A DNA stretch of 64,000 bases from Sphingosinicella microcystinivorans (GTDB taxonomy: Bacteria; Pseudomonadota; Alphaproteobacteria; Sphingomonadales; Sphingomonadaceae), in assembly GCF_027941835.1 (NCBI RefSeq), contig NZ_CP116005.1:682001-746000 (forward strand). The letters are read 5' to 3'. Every line of letters starts with the position of its first letter. Within the stretch, counting starts at the first letter, position 1. The notes under the pieces were generated by a model that saw only the letters and a list, made by a program, of their open reading frames with translations, did not search any database and was not told where the DNA came from. The position numbers were made by a program, and so were the translations under genes. Positions 52,764 through 63,100 of this stretch are shown in pieces.

Positions 52764-53489
52764 CTAGATCTCGATCCGCGAGAAGCCCTCGCGCAGCGTC
52801 CGGCTCCACGCTTCCGACATCGCCGTGAACGCCGGGTCGCCCGGCTCGAAGCGATGCGCTTCGGAGATCCTGAAATCGTCCTTGCACAGCACGGTGAGGT
52901 CAAGCGGCATCCCCACCGAGAGGTTCGAGCGCAGCGTCGAATCCATCGAAAGCAGCAGCGCCTTGCGCGCGTCGTCGATCGGCATGTCCTTCCTGACGAC
53001 GCGGTCGAGGATGGGCTTGCCGTACTTGTGCTCGCCGATCTGGAGGAACGGCGTATCTTCCGTGGCCTCGATGAAATTGCCTTCGGGATAGATCAGGAAC
53101 ATGCGCGGGCCGCCGCCCTTGCGCTGCCCGGCGAGGATCATCGAGGCGGTCGCGCCCTGCTTCATGCGTTCGAGCTTTTCCGAGACCTCCGCCGTGACGC
53201 GCGAGAGCGTCTCGCCGACGATGTGCGCGACCTCCAGCATCGTCGACGCCTTCATGATCGACGGCGTCTCGGTCTGCTCGGGATCGTCGAGGGCGTCGCG
53301 CAGGCGCGCGATCACCGTCTGCGTCACCGACAGGCTGCCGGCCGTCATCAGCGCGATCACGCGCTCGCCCGGCTCCTCGAAGACGAACATCTTCTTGTAG
53401 CTGGCGATATTGTCGAAACCGGCATTGGTGCGCGTGTCCGACAGGAGCACGATGCCGTCATTGAGGAGCACGCCGACGCAGTATGTCAT
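52764..53489 (-). CDS. Anbu, bacterial proteasome-like peptidase
   Basis: The 241-residue member of the Ntn-hydrolase/proteasome beta superfamily has MTYCVGVLLNDGIVLLSDTR: removal of Met exposes the catalytic Thr, and Asp18 (LSDTR) and Lys32/33 (SYKKM) complete the site. MTAGSLSVTQTVIARLRDAL and SMDSTLRSNLSVGMPLDLTV are typical of Anbu. It forms an open ring and its physiological substrate is unknown. It is the last gene of the ATP-grasp / alpha-E / transglutaminase / Anbu operon, a set that recurs in many bacteria. Confidence 0.93.
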   Translation of the reverse strand: MTYCVGVLLNDGIVLLSDTRTNAGFDNIASYKKMFVFEEPGERVIALMTAGSLSVTQTVIARLRDALDDPEQTETPSIMKASTMLEVAHIVGETLSRVTAEVSEKLERMKQGATASMILAGQRKGGGPRMFLIYPEGNFIEATEDTPFLQIGEHKYGKPILDRVVRKDMPIDDARKALLLSMDSTLRSNLSVGMPLDLTVLCKDDFRISEAHRFEPGDPAFTAMSEAWSRTLREGFSRIEI

Positions 53490-53502
53490 GGTGCCGCGAT
53501 CC

Positions 53503-54321
53503 TTATTGCTGCACCGCGGTCACTGCAACGGTCACGTCGAGGTCCTCGCTCGCAAGGCCGAACGAGACGCCCCGGATCGGCGCCGCGGCCACGGCGTCGA
53601 CGCCCGAGCCGAGGCGGATGTAGCGCTCGTCCGGGCAGCAGCGGTTGGCGGGGTCGAAGCCGACCCAGCCGAGTCCCTCGATGTGAAGCTCCGCCCACGC
53701 GTGGCTCGCCTCGTGCGGCGCGCCGTCGGCGCTGGCGAACAGGTAGCCCGAGACGTAGCGCGCCGGGATGCCCACCGACACCGCGCAGGCGATGAGCGCG
53801 TGCGCGTGGTCCTGACAGACGCCGAGCGCGAGGCCGAGCGCCTCGGCCGCCGTGGTGTGCGCGTGCGTTTCGCCCGGCGCGTACACGATGCCGTCGGCGA
53901 CGGCGGCGGACATGGCGTGCGCGCGCTCGAGAAGCGCGGCTTCGGGAATGCCGGAGACGGCCTTCGCGGCGAGCTTCCTGAGCGCCCCGTCGGGGCGCGT
54001 CGCGCGCGTGGTGCGGAGATAGACGAGCGGCGAGATGCGCTCGCGGTGGGCCTTGAGGACGCCCGCGAGATCGACGGTCTCGACCGTGCCGGTCACGTGG
54101 ATGTCGATCGCCTCGACGGGGCCGTGCAGCGACATGGTGCGGATCGTGTCCCCCGCCCCGTCCGTGAACGGCTGCGAGAAGCGGCCGCCGTCCACCTCCA
54201 CCTTCCAGTCGAGCGTGCGCTGACCGGCGAAGCGCGACGGCGTGAGGCGGTGGCTCTGCACCACCTGACGGATCGGCGCGGCGTAGCGGTAGCGGGTGAC
54301 GTGCGAGACGGAAAGACGCAT
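53503..54321 (-). CDS. Transglutaminase-like protease of the Anbu operon
   Basis: The 272-residue protein has an N-terminal beta domain (RLSVSHVTRYRYAAPIRQVV). The transglutaminase core has Cys in LGLALGVCQDHAHALIACAV, His in ASHAWAELHIEGLGWVGFDP and Asp in that last segment: a complete Cys-His-Asp triad. Related proteins cleave or form amide bonds. Its ATG shares a base with the alpha-E stop (TGATG), and 13 bp separate it from the Anbu gene. Confidence 0.92.
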   Translation of the reverse strand: MRLSVSHVTRYRYAAPIRQVVQSHRLTPSRFAGQRTLDWKVEVDGGRFSQPFTDGAGDTIRTMSLHGPVEAIDIHVTGTVETVDLAGVLKAHRERISPLVYLRTTRATRPDGALRKLAAKAVSGIPEAALLERAHAMSAAVADGIVYAPGETHAHTTAAEALGLALGVCQDHAHALIACAVSVGIPARYVSGYLFASADGAPHEASHAWAELHIEGLGWVGFDPANRCCPDERYIRLGSGVDAVAAAPIRGVSFGLASEDLDVTVAVTAVQQ

Positions 54322-55280
54322 CAGCGCCCCCCGAACAGGTACGTGTCCGCGATCTCGCTGCCGAGCGCGGCGGTGCGGACGATGTGGCCTGTCAGGAACT
54401 CGTGGAGACCGGCAAAGATGATGTCGTCGACGTCGGCGTCGGCAAGCTCGGCGAGCATCGTGCGCGCGGTCTGGTGCGGCTTGGTGCGCTGGCCGTAGGC
54501 GCGGGAGAGGCGCGCGAGGTGATAGTTGGTCTGCTCGGCGCAGTGGATGAGCGAGCGCGGGCAGGACTTGTTGAGGATCAGGAAGTGCGCGATCTTCCCC
54601 GGCGTGTAGTCGCCGCCGTAGGCCCAGTGGAAGGCGCGGAACACCGACATGGCGCGCAGCAGCGTCGTCCACTGGTAGTTGTCGACGCCGCCGCCGACGC
54701 GGTCCGTCACCGGCAGCAGCACGTAGTATTTCACGTCGAGCATCCGCGCGGTGTTGTCGGCGCGCTCGATGTAGTAGCCGAGGTTCATGAAGTCGTAGCC
54801 GTCCTGCTGGAGCTGTGTGCTTTCGATGGCGCCGCGCAGCAGCGCCGTCTGCCGCTTGGTCCAGTCGCAGAGCGTCATCAGGTCGGTGCGGCCCGGGCCG
54901 CGCCGCTCGAAGGTCTTCAGGTCCTGGAAGGCACCGTTCAGCGCGTCCCACACCTCGCTGGTGACGGCAGTGCGGACGACGCGGGCGTTGTCGCGGGCGC
55001 GGGCAATGCAGCTTGCCACCGACGAGGTGTTCTCGCGATCGAAGAACAGGAAGGATTCGACCATGGCGGGCGTCGTCTCGCCGTCGTAGCGCGAGGCGAA
55101 ATCCGCCGCGCCGCCCGAGGCGGAGAGGATCGAAGCCCAGTCGTTCTGGTGCCCCGCGCCGGCGGACGGCATCAGCGCGATGCGGTAGCCGACCTCCAGC
55201 AGGCGCGCCATCGTCTCGGCCCGCTCCATGTAGCGGGTCATCCAGAACAGGTTCTCGGCGGTGCGGCTCAGCATGGTCAT
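54321..55280 (-). CDS. Alpha-E domain protein (DUF403)
   Basis: The 319-residue all-helical protein has the N-terminal LSRTAENLFWMTRYMERAET, YDGETTPAMVESFLFFDREN and FMNLGYYIERADNTARMLDV, the family's repeated E-R motifs. Its biochemical role is unknown; it always accompanies the circularly permuted ATP-grasp protein. Begins 1 bp after the ATP-grasp stop and overlaps the transglutaminase start. Confidence 0.93.
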   Translation of the reverse strand: MTMLSRTAENLFWMTRYMERAETMARLLEVGYRIALMPSAGAGHQNDWASILSASGGAADFASRYDGETTPAMVESFLFFDRENTSSVASCIARARDNARVVRTAVTSEVWDALNGAFQDLKTFERRGPGRTDLMTLCDWTKRQTALLRGAIESTQLQQDGYDFMNLGYYIERADNTARMLDVKYYVLLPVTDRVGGGVDNYQWTTLLRAMSVFRAFHWAYGGDYTPGKIAHFLILNKSCPRSLIHCAEQTNYHLARLSRAYGQRTKPHQTARTMLAELADADVDDIIFAGLHEFLTGHIVRTAALGSEIADTYLFGGR

Positions 55281-55281
55281 T

Positions 55282-56673
55282 TCAGTCCGCCAGCACCCAC
55301 GTGTCCTTGACGCCGCCGCCCTGCGAGGAGTTGACGACGAGCGAGCCCTCGCGAAGCGCGACCCGCGTCAGCCCGCCAGCGCACAGGTGGATGCGCTCGC
55401 CGACGAGGCAGTAGGGCCGGAGGTCGACATGGCGCGGCGCAAGGCCGCCGTCGACGAACGTGGGGCTCGTCGAGAGCGCGAGCGTCGGCTGCGCGATGAA
55501 CTCGCCGGGATTGGCCCTGATGCGCCGCGCATAGGCCTCGATCTCGTCCTTCGTCGAAGCCGGGCCGACGAGCATCCCGTAGCCGCCCGAGCCGTGCACC
55601 TCCTTCACCACCAGCTCCGGCAGGCGTTCGAGCACGTAGGCGAGATCGTCCGCCTTGCCGCACTGCCACGTCGGCACGTTGGAGAGCACGGGCTCCTCGC
55701 CGAGGTAGAAGCGGATCATCTCGGGCACGTAGGTATAGATCGCCTTGTCGTCGGCCACCCCGGCACCCGGCGCCGAGGCGACGGCGACGTTGCCCGCGCG
55801 GTAGACGTTCATCAGCCCCGGCACGCCGAGCATCGAATCGGGCCGGAAGCAGAGCGGATCGAGGAAATCGTCGTCGATGCGGCGATAGATCACGTCCACG
55901 CGCTTCGGCCCCATCGTCGTGCGCATGTAGACGTGGTCGCCGTCGACGAAGAGGTCCTGCCCCTCGACGAGTTCGACGCCCATCTGGTCGGCAAGAAAGG
56001 AATGCTCGTAATAGGCGCTGTTGAGCGAGCCGGGGGTGAGCAGCACCACGGTCGGCTCGCCCTTGCAGGCATCCGGCGCGACGCTCATCAGCGTGCGGCG
56101 GAGCTGGTTCGGATAGTCCTCGACCGGCTCGACGCGGTTCCTCTGGAACAGGTCCGGGAACATGCGCATCATGATCTCCCGGTTCTCCAGCATGTAGGAG
56201 ACGCCGGACGGCGTGCGGCAATTGTCCTCCAGCACGAAGAAGTCGGTGGGGCCGGTGCGCACGATGTCGACGCCGACGATGTGGCTGTAGATGCCGCGCG
56301 GCGGCTGGATGCCGACGACCGCTGGCTCGTAGGCGGCATTGCGGAATACGCGCTCCGCCGGGATGCGCCCGGCGCGGACGATCTCGGCGCGGTCGTAGAC
56401 GTCGCGGAGGAAGGCGTTCAGCGCCTGCGCGCGCTGCTTGACGCCGCGCTCAAGCCGCCGCCATTCGTGCGCGGTGAACACGCGCGGGAAGATGTCGAAA
56501 GGAATGAGCCGTTCCGGGTCGCCGCCCTCGCCGTAGACCGCGAAGGTGATGCCGATGCGGCGGAACAGGGCGTCGGCCTCGGCGCGCTTCAGATCGAGGA
56601 GGTCCGGCGGCATGTCGGAGACCCAACCCGAAAGATCGAGATAGGGCTCGCGAACCGTTTCCCCGTCATACAT
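55282..56673 (-). CDS. Circularly permuted ATP-grasp protein (DUF404/DUF407)
   Basis: The 463-residue protein has the ATP-grasp pieces in permuted order. GVKQRAQALNAFLRDVYDRA and VGVDIVRTGPTDFFVLEDNC come early; VKEVHGSGGYGMLVGPASTK and RPYCLVGERIHLCAGGLTRV are near the end, and it closes with SLVVNSSQGGGVKDTWVL. It is expected to form an amide bond between a carboxylate and an amine using ATP. First gene of the four-gene Anbu operon; the gap upstream to argJ (56674-56859) is divergent and should hold both promoters. Confidence 0.93.
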   Translation of the reverse strand: MYDGETVREPYLDLSGWVSDMPPDLLDLKRAEADALFRRIGITFAVYGEGGDPERLIPFDIFPRVFTAHEWRRLERGVKQRAQALNAFLRDVYDRAEIVRAGRIPAERVFRNAAYEPAVVGIQPPRGIYSHIVGVDIVRTGPTDFFVLEDNCRTPSGVSYMLENREIMMRMFPDLFQRNRVEPVEDYPNQLRRTLMSVAPDACKGEPTVVLLTPGSLNSAYYEHSFLADQMGVELVEGQDLFVDGDHVYMRTTMGPKRVDVIYRRIDDDFLDPLCFRPDSMLGVPGLMNVYRAGNVAVASAPGAGVADDKAIYTYVPEMIRFYLGEEPVLSNVPTWQCGKADDLAYVLERLPELVVKEVHGSGGYGMLVGPASTKDEIEAYARRIRANPGEFIAQPTLALSTSPTFVDGGLAPRHVDLRPYCLVGERIHLCAGGLTRVALREGSLVVNSSQGGGVKDTWVLAD

Positions 56674-56859
56674 TTCGTTGAACGTCGAAATGCGTTTCCC
56701 CTTTTAAACCCTGCGCTCCTTCGTCTCTGCTCGCGTCTGTCCGTTATCGTTGGACGCGAGCCTAACGTGGTGGAATCCGGTTGGCGAGTCCCCTCTTGCG
56801 GCTCGACCGGAACGCCGCGGTGGCCTAGGGTGCGGGCAGTTCCACCTACGAGGACGATG

Positions 56860-58098
56860 ATGCACGACCGTTCGCCGCTGGCCCCCGAAAAATTCCCGAA
56901 ACTGCCCGACATCGAAGGCGTGCGCCTTGCGACCGCCCGCGCGGGGTACAAGGGCTGGGACCGCGCCGACATGCTGCTCGGCGAGTTCGCCGAAGGCACG
57001 GTCGTGGCCGGGCTGACGACGACGTCGAAGTGCCCCTCGCCCGAGGTGGAATGGTGCCGGGGCGCGCTCGCGCAGGGCAAGGCGCGCGCGCTGGTGGTGA
57101 ACGCGGGCAATTCGAACGCCTTCACCGGGCGGCGCGGCAAGGCCGCGTGCGACGCGATCCTCGACACGGTCGCCGCCGAAACGGGCGCCGCGCGCGAGGA
57201 GATCTTCCTCGCCTCGACGGGCGTGATCGGCGTGCCGCTGCCCGAGGACAAGGCGAGGGACGGGCTCCGGCAGGCGTTCAACAAGCTCTCCGTGGGGTCG
57301 GACGCGAGCTGGCTGCACGCCGCCTCGACGATCATGACGACCGACACGTTCGCCAAGGGCGCGGGCGCGACCGCGATCGTCGGCGACCGCACCGTCGCCG
57401 TCGTCGGCATCGCCAAGGGATCGGGCATGATCGCGCCCGACATGGCGACGATGCTCGCCTTCGTGTTCACCGATGCCGCCGTATCGCCCGCCTACCTCAG
57501 GACCATGCTGGCGGCGGCGGCCGACCTCAGCTTCCACGCGATCACCGTGGACAGCGACACCTCGACCAGCGACACGCTGCTCGCCTTCGCGACCGGCGCG
57601 GCGAGGAACGCCGGGATCACCGGGCCGGACTCGCCGGGCGCCGACGCCTTGCAGGCGGCGCTGACGCAGGTGTGCCGCGACCTCGCGCAGCAGGTGGTGC
57701 GCGACGGCGAAGGCGCGCAGAAGCTCATCACTGTCGCGGTGGAAGGCGCCGTCGACGACGCCTCGGCGAAGCGCGTCGCGCTCTCCATCGCCAACTCGCC
57801 GCTGGTGAAGACCGCGGTGGCGGGCGAGGACGCCAACTGGGGCCGCGTCGTGATGGCGGTCGGCAAGGCGGGCGAACCCGCCGACCGAGACAGGCTCTCG
57901 GTGCGCTTCGGCGACACGGTCGTCGCGAAGGACGGCATGGTCGTCGACGGCTACGACGAGGCGCCGGTCGCCGCGCACCTCAAGGGACAGGAGATCGAGA
58001 TCGGCGTCGGCCTCGGGCTCGGAGAGGGCCGCGCGACGGTGTGGACCTGCGACCTGACGCACGGCTACATCTCGATCAACGCCGACTACCGGAGCTGA
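56860..58098 (+). CDS. argJ: Bifunctional ornithine acetyltransferase / N-acetylglutamate synthase
   Basis: The 412-residue enzyme recycles the acetyl group in arginine synthesis. The oxyanion-hole region is VVNAGNSNAFTG. The autocleavage site is MATMLAF, where the Thr becomes the nucleophile after self-processing into alpha and beta chains. EDANWGRVVMAVGKAGEP and the ending LTHGYISINADYRS are characteristic. Two ATG codons stand side by side (56857, 56860); the second has the better distance to AGGA. The much longer upstream open frame is antisense to the ATP-grasp gene. Confidence 0.96.
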   Translation: MHDRSPLAPEKFPKLPDIEGVRLATARAGYKGWDRADMLLGEFAEGTVVAGLTTTSKCPSPEVEWCRGALAQGKARALVVNAGNSNAFTGRRGKAACDAILDTVAAETGAAREEIFLASTGVIGVPLPEDKARDGLRQAFNKLSVGSDASWLHAASTIMTTDTFAKGAGATAIVGDRTVAVVGIAKGSGMIAPDMATMLAFVFTDAAVSPAYLRTMLAAAADLSFHAITVDSDTSTSDTLLAFATGAARNAGITGPDSPGADALQAALTQVCRDLAQQVVRDGEGAQKLITVAVEGAVDDASAKRVALSIANSPLVKTAVAGEDANWGRVVMAVGKAGEPADRDRLSVRFGDTVVAKDGMVVDGYDEAPVAAHLKGQEIEIGVGLGLGEGRATVWTCDLTHGYISINADYRS

Positions 58099-58105
58099 AG
58101 ACGCC

Positions 58106-58408
58106 ATGACGATCACCGGACCCCAGGCACGCGCGGCAAGAGCGCTGGTACGGTGGCCGCGCGATCATGTCGCCAGGGGCGCGGGGTTGGACGAGGACAC
58201 GCTGCGCGCCTTCGAAAGCGGCAACGCCGACCTTGCCCCTGACGCGGCGCACCGCTTGCAGACGGTGCTGGAATCGGGCGGCGCCGTGTTCCTGCCGGAG
58301 AACCGTGACGGCGGCGTCGGCGTCCGCCTCAAGTTCACCGCGAAGGACGTGCGGGCCATAGACCGCATGGAGAATGAAGGCGGCGCCTACGGCAGCGACG
58401 ACGTTTGA
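58106..58408 (+). CDS. Small XRE-type helix-turn-helix protein
   Basis: The 100-residue protein has MTITGPQARAARALVRWPRD followed by VARGAGLDEDTLRAFESGNA, the helix-turn-helix of Cro/CI-like proteins. The C-terminal half (LESGGAVFLPENRDGGVGVR) is reminiscent of many small alphaproteobacterial regulators. It begins 7 bp after argJ and is probably cotranscribed. No target is evident. Confidence 0.78.
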   Translation: MTITGPQARAARALVRWPRDHVARGAGLDEDTLRAFESGNADLAPDAAHRLQTVLESGGAVFLPENRDGGVGVRLKFTAKDVRAIDRMENEGGAYGSDDV

Positions 58409-58493
58409 GCCGTAGGCCCGCGGGGGGCGGGGCCTGACCGCAGCCCATATCCCCCGTGACGCCGCGCCCGCGCGCGGCTATGAGCGCCCGGCC

Positions 58494-59732
58494 ATGTCGT
58501 CCGCGTCCTCCCGTCCCGCAATCGCGTTCATCCTCGCCGTCGCCGTGCTCGACGTGATGGCGATGGGGATCGTCATCCCCGTTCTGCCCGCCCTTATCGA
58601 GGACTTCGCGGGGTCGGAAGCGGCCGCCGGGTACTGGAACGGCATCATGGTGGCGATCTGGGCGGGGATGCAGTTCCTCTGCTCGCCGGTGATCGGCTCG
58701 ATCTCCGACCGTTTCGGACGGCGGCCGACGATCCTCATTTCGACCGCGGGGCTGACGCTCGACTGGATTCTGATGGCGCTGGCGCCAGACCTCTGGTGGC
58801 TCGCCGTCGGCCGCATGATCGGCGGCATCACCTCGTCGAGCTTCACCGCCGTGTTCGCCTACATGGCGGACATCACCGAGCCCGAGCACCGCGCGCGCGG
58901 CTACGGCCTCGTCGGCGCCGCGTTCAGCGCGGGATTCATCGCCGGGCCGCTGATCGGCGGCGTGCTCGGCGAGATCGGGCCGCGCGCGCCGTTCTGGGCC
59001 GCCGCGGCGCTCTCCGCCGTCACCTTCCTCTACGGCCTGTTCATCCTGCCCGAATCGCTGCCACAGGAGCGGCGCATGGCGTTCTCATGGACGCGCGCGA
59101 ACCCGTTCGGCGCGCTGAAGCTGCTGCGCTCGCACCCAGAGCTCTCCGGCCTCGCGGTGGTGAACTTCCTGCTGTACTTCGCGCACCACGTGTTCTCGGT
59201 GGTGTTCGTGCTCTACGCGGCGCACCGCCACGGCTGGACCCCGATGTACATGGGCGGAGCGCTGGCGCTCGCGGGCGTGCTCGAAATGATCGTGCAGGCG
59301 ATGCTGGTCGGCCCGGCGGTGAAGCGCTGGGGCGACCGGCGCACGATGGTCGCGGGGCTGGTGATGGGGAGCATCGGCCTTGCGGGCATGGGCCTTGCGC
59401 CCACCGGCCTGCTGTTCACGCTGGCGCTGTTCCCGAACGCGCTCTGGGCGCTCGCCATGCCGACGCTGCTGTCGCTGATGACGCGCCGCGTGTCCGAAAG
59501 CGAGCAGGGCCAGCTGCAGGGCGCGAACATGAGCGTCGGCAGCATCGCGGGCATCGCCTCGCCGCTGTTCTTCGGCTGGATGTACGAGCAGACCGTGGCG
59601 GATACGCCGGGCGTCAGCTTCCTGATCGCGGCGGGCATCCTCGCGGCGGGGGCACTGCTGGCGGCGTTCGTCAGCCGCCGCGCGGCGCGCACGGAAACCG
59701 CGGCGGGCGCGGAACCGCGGACCCTCGCCTAG
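58494..59732 (+). CDS. MFS efflux transporter, TCR/Tet-like
   Basis: The 412-residue, twelve-helix exporter has [20 protein letters not shown] (helix 1 as in the TetA group), [20 protein letters not shown] (motif A) and the antiporter motif region [20 protein letters not shown]. It is probably a proton-driven drug or metabolite exporter. Similarity to TetA does not prove tetracycline resistance. Its TAG stop is the same CTAG that, read on the other strand, is the stop of trxA. Confidence 0.9.
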   Translation: MSSASSRPAIAFILAVAVLDVMAMGIVIPVLPALIEDFAGSEAAAGYWNGIMVAIWAGMQFLCSPVIGSISDRFGRRPTILISTAGLTLDWILMALAPDLWWLAVGRMIGGITSSSFTAVFAYMADITEPEHRARGYGLVGAAFSAGFIAGPLIGGVLGEIGPRAPFWAAAALSAVTFLYGLFILPESLPQERRMAFSWTRANPFGALKLLRSHPELSGLAVVNFLLYFAHHVFSVVFVLYAAHRHGWTPMYMGGALALAGVLEMIVQAMLVGPAVKRWGDRRTMVAGLVMGSIGLAGMGLAPTGLLFTLALFPNALWALAMPTLLSLMTRRVSESEQGQLQGANMSVGSIAGIASPLFFGWMYEQTVADTPGVSFLIAAGILAAGALLAAFVSRRAARTETAAGAEPRTLA

Positions 59733-60076
59733 CCCTGCCGGCTGGATACGTCTTCGGCGAGCTCGCCGACGAGCCAGTCCTTGATCATCGACTTCGGCTG
59801 CGCGCCGACCTTGGTGGCGGCGGGCTTGCCGTCCTTGAACAGGATCATCGTCGGGATGCCGCGGATGCCGAACTGCGAGGCGAGATCGGGGTGATCGTCG
59901 GTGTTGAGCTTGGCGATCGTCACCTGCTCGCCGAGCTCCTCCGAAAGCTCCTCCAGCGCCGGGGCGATCTGACGGCACGGTCCGCACCACGGCGCCCAGA
60001 AGTCGATGAGGACCGGCTTGCCGGCGTTGGTGACTTCGGCCTCGAAATTTTCCGGGGTGATGGCGGTGGAACCCAT
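59729..60076 (-). CDS. trxA: Thioredoxin
   Basis: The 115-residue cytosolic disulphide reductant has the active site [15 protein letters not shown] (WCGPC near 31-35) and the cis-proline [14 protein letters not shown]. The C-terminus is about 7 residues longer than E. coli TrxA. Start ATG 60076 ([15 protein letters not shown]) is preferred to an upstream Arg-rich extension. It lies 113 bp after addA on the same strand, a common alphaproteobacterial order. Confidence 0.95.
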   Translation of the reverse strand: MGSTAITPENFEAEVTNAGKPVLIDFWAPWCGPCRQIAPALEELSEELGEQVTIAKLNTDDHPDLASQFGIRGIPTMILFKDGKPAATKVGAQPKSMIKDWLVGELAEDVSSRQG

Positions 60077-60189
60077 GACAGATCTCCGAAACGGACAATG
60101 CGTGGCGCGCAATCTGGGGCGTTGCCGCGCGCGCTTCAAGCCGAAATGCGCGAAGCCTTTCTGCCGCGCCTGAAAGGCGGGCTTTCAGG

Positions 60190-63100
60190 TCAATCGACGC
60201 GGATCAGGCGCAGCACCGCCGTGTAGAACAGCGCGGTTTCGACGCGGCGGCCGGGGAAGATGCGGGCGAGCGCGTCGCGGTAGGCGCGCATCTGGCGGAG
60301 GTGCTGGGGCGGCACGCCCGCGAGGTCCTGCGGCGGTTGCCGCCCGGTCTTGAAATCGAGCGCGCGCACGACGTCTTCGCCGACGATCAGCCGGTCGATG
60401 GTGCCGGTGATGACGACATCCTCGACGACCGCCGACAGCGGCGCCTCGGCATAGGCGCCCTCTGCGAACCACGGCGCGAGTTCGGGATCGGCGAGCGCGC
60501 CCGCGACCTCGGCGGCGACGGTGTCCGCGTCCTGATCGGGCGCGTTGCGGCGGAGCCACGCGCGCATCGCCGCCTCGCGGTTTTCCGGAGCGACGCCGCC
60601 GATCCGCTCGAAAAGCCGGTGCAGCACCTGCCCGCGCCGCGCGGCGGCGCGCAGCGCCGGGCCGGGCGGCGGCTCGGGCGGGTCGTCGTCCTGCGGGGCG
60701 GAGGGCGCGAGCGGACGCGGCGGGCGTTCCTCCTCCGGTGGCATCGCGAGCGCCCATGCGGGAATGGCGGGCGTGATGGGCTGAGCGGCTTTCGCAGGCG
60801 TTGCCACGGGCGCGGGCGTGCCGCTCGCGTGGCGCAGCACGTCGCCCCAGACGGGATCGTTGACGCTTTCCGCGCCGAGCGCCGCGAGCGCGTCGGCGAC
60901 ATGGCCGTGCCAGCTCTTCGCCTTCGAAGGCCGCTTGCCGAGCGCGCCGCCGACATAGAGCCGGTCCTCGGCGCGGGTGAGCGCGACGTAGAGCAGGCGC
61001 ATGCGCTCCTCGCCCTCCGCGCGCGTCGCGGCCTCGTAAGCGGCGCGCGCGGGGCCGACGAGCGTCTTCGACGAGCCGAAGAACAGCGGCGCGGGGCCGA
61101 GGCCGGGAAGGTCGAGCGGCAGCGGCGGCTTCGCGCCCTTGGGCACGGCGGAGGCCGCGTCGGCGAGGATGACGATGGGCGCCTGAAGCCCCTTCGAACC
61201 GTGCACCGTCATGATGCGGACGGCGTCGCGCGCGGCCTCGGCGTCGCGCTTCACCTCCACGTCGTCCGCCTCGATCCACGACAGGAAACCCTGCAAGGAC
61301 GGCGTGTTCGCGCCCTCGTAGGCGAGCGCCTGGTTGAGCAGTTCCTCGATGGGGTCGCGCGCCTCCTCGCCGAGCCGCGCGATGAGGCGCAGGCGGCCCT
61401 GCGGCGCGCCGGAGAGCACGTATTCGAGGAACTCGTAGGGCGCCATGTAGTCGGCGCGGGCGAGCACCTTGCCGAGCCAGTCCTCGGCGGCGCGGGCCTT
61501 GTCGTCGGTGCGGTCGCGCAGCGTGCGCCAGAGCGTGCCGCGCCGCTTGTACGCGAGGCCGTAGAGATCGTCCTGCGACCAGCCGAGGAAGGGCGAGACG
61601 AGCAGCGCGGCGAGCGAGAGGTCGTCGCCCGGCTGGAGCGCGAAGCGGACGAGGGCGAGCAGGTCCTGCACCGCGAGCGGCTGGGTAAGGCGCAGCCGGT
61701 CCGCGCCCGCCACCGGCACGCGCGCCGCCATCAGCGCCGAGACGAGCGCGGGCACGAGGCTGCCGCGCGAGCGCACCAGCAGCATGATGTCGCCCGCGGC
61801 GATCGGCCTGCCCTTCGAGGCCAGAAGCTCGCCGCCCTCCAGCCAGCCGGAAACCTGCCGCGCGATGTTCGCCGCGAGCGTGCGCTCCGCGTCCTCGGGG
61901 ACGGCGTCCTCCGCATCGTCCTCGTCGATGGTCCCGGTGACGGGTGTCCACAACACCACCTCCCCTGCAGCGCCCGCACGGTGCGCCGCGTGGCGCGGGA
62001 TGTCGCCCTCGATGCCGAACGCGGCAGGTCCCACGGTTTCCACCATCGTATCGACGACATCGAGCACGGCGGGCGCGGAGCGGAAGCTGAGCGCGAGGTC
62101 GATAGTCTCGAAGGGCTTGTCCGCGCTCAGAGCACGACGCTCGGCGGCGGCGCGCGCCGCCTCGAACGCGCGCGGGTCGGTGCCCTGGAAGCCGAAGATC
62201 GCCTGCTTGTAGTCGCCGACCGCGAACTGCGTGCGCGCGCCCGTCTCCGCCTCGTCGCGCGTGCCCGCGCCGGCGAAGAACTCGTCCGCGATCGCCTCCA
62301 CGATCGCCCACTGCGCGGCGTTGGTGTCCTGCCCCTCGTCGACGAGGATGTGGTCGATGCGCTGGTCGAGCTTGTAGAGCACGAAGGGCGCGGCGAGCGT
62401 GGAGAGCAGGCGCGCGGCCTTGACGATGAGGTCGGCGTAGTCGAGCGCGCCCGCCGCCGCCTTGCGCGTCTCGTAGGCGGCGGCGAGCGTATGGCCGACG
62501 CGCAGGTGCAGCGCCGCCGTCTCGGCGAGGTCGAGCCCGGCGGCGAGATCGCGGACGGCGCCGACGACCGTGCAGAAACGCTCGTGGAGGTCGCCGAAGC
62601 CCTTGGGCGCGGCGCGGCGCTCACCGTCCTTGCGGAAGCCCGCGCCGACGAGATCGTCCAGAAAGTCGTGCCGCACCTCCGGCGCTGCGCCGAGCACGCG
62701 CGCCAGCGCGTCGGCGGCATCGAGGCCCGTCTTCGTGCCCCACGCCGCCATCGCCGCCGCATATTCGCGCACGGTCTCCCAGTCGAAGGCGTCGTCGGCG
62801 AGCGCGGCGGCGAGCACCTCGTCGCGGCTGCCCGCGCCGGGCAGGCCGAGCCCGCGCCGCACGAGGCCGCGCCAGTCGACCGCCTTGCCGTAGACGTCCT
62901 CGAACACGCCGCGCCCGGCGAGCAGCTTCGCGACCACCTCCTGCACGCGCGCCTCGCCGTTCTGCACCGAGAGCGCGGCAAGGTCGGCGAGCAGCGCTGC
63001 GTCGCCGTCACCGACACGTTCGGCGAGCGTTTCGGCGTGGATGCGGAGCGCACTCCGGTCGTCGAGCGTCTCGTAGCCGGGCGCGATCCCGGCCTCGAGC

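Noticed and set aside
58494..59732. Tetracycline resistance gene
   Set aside because: The protein is a TetA-like MFS exporter, but the motifs present are general to the family and give no evidence for tetracycline as substrate.
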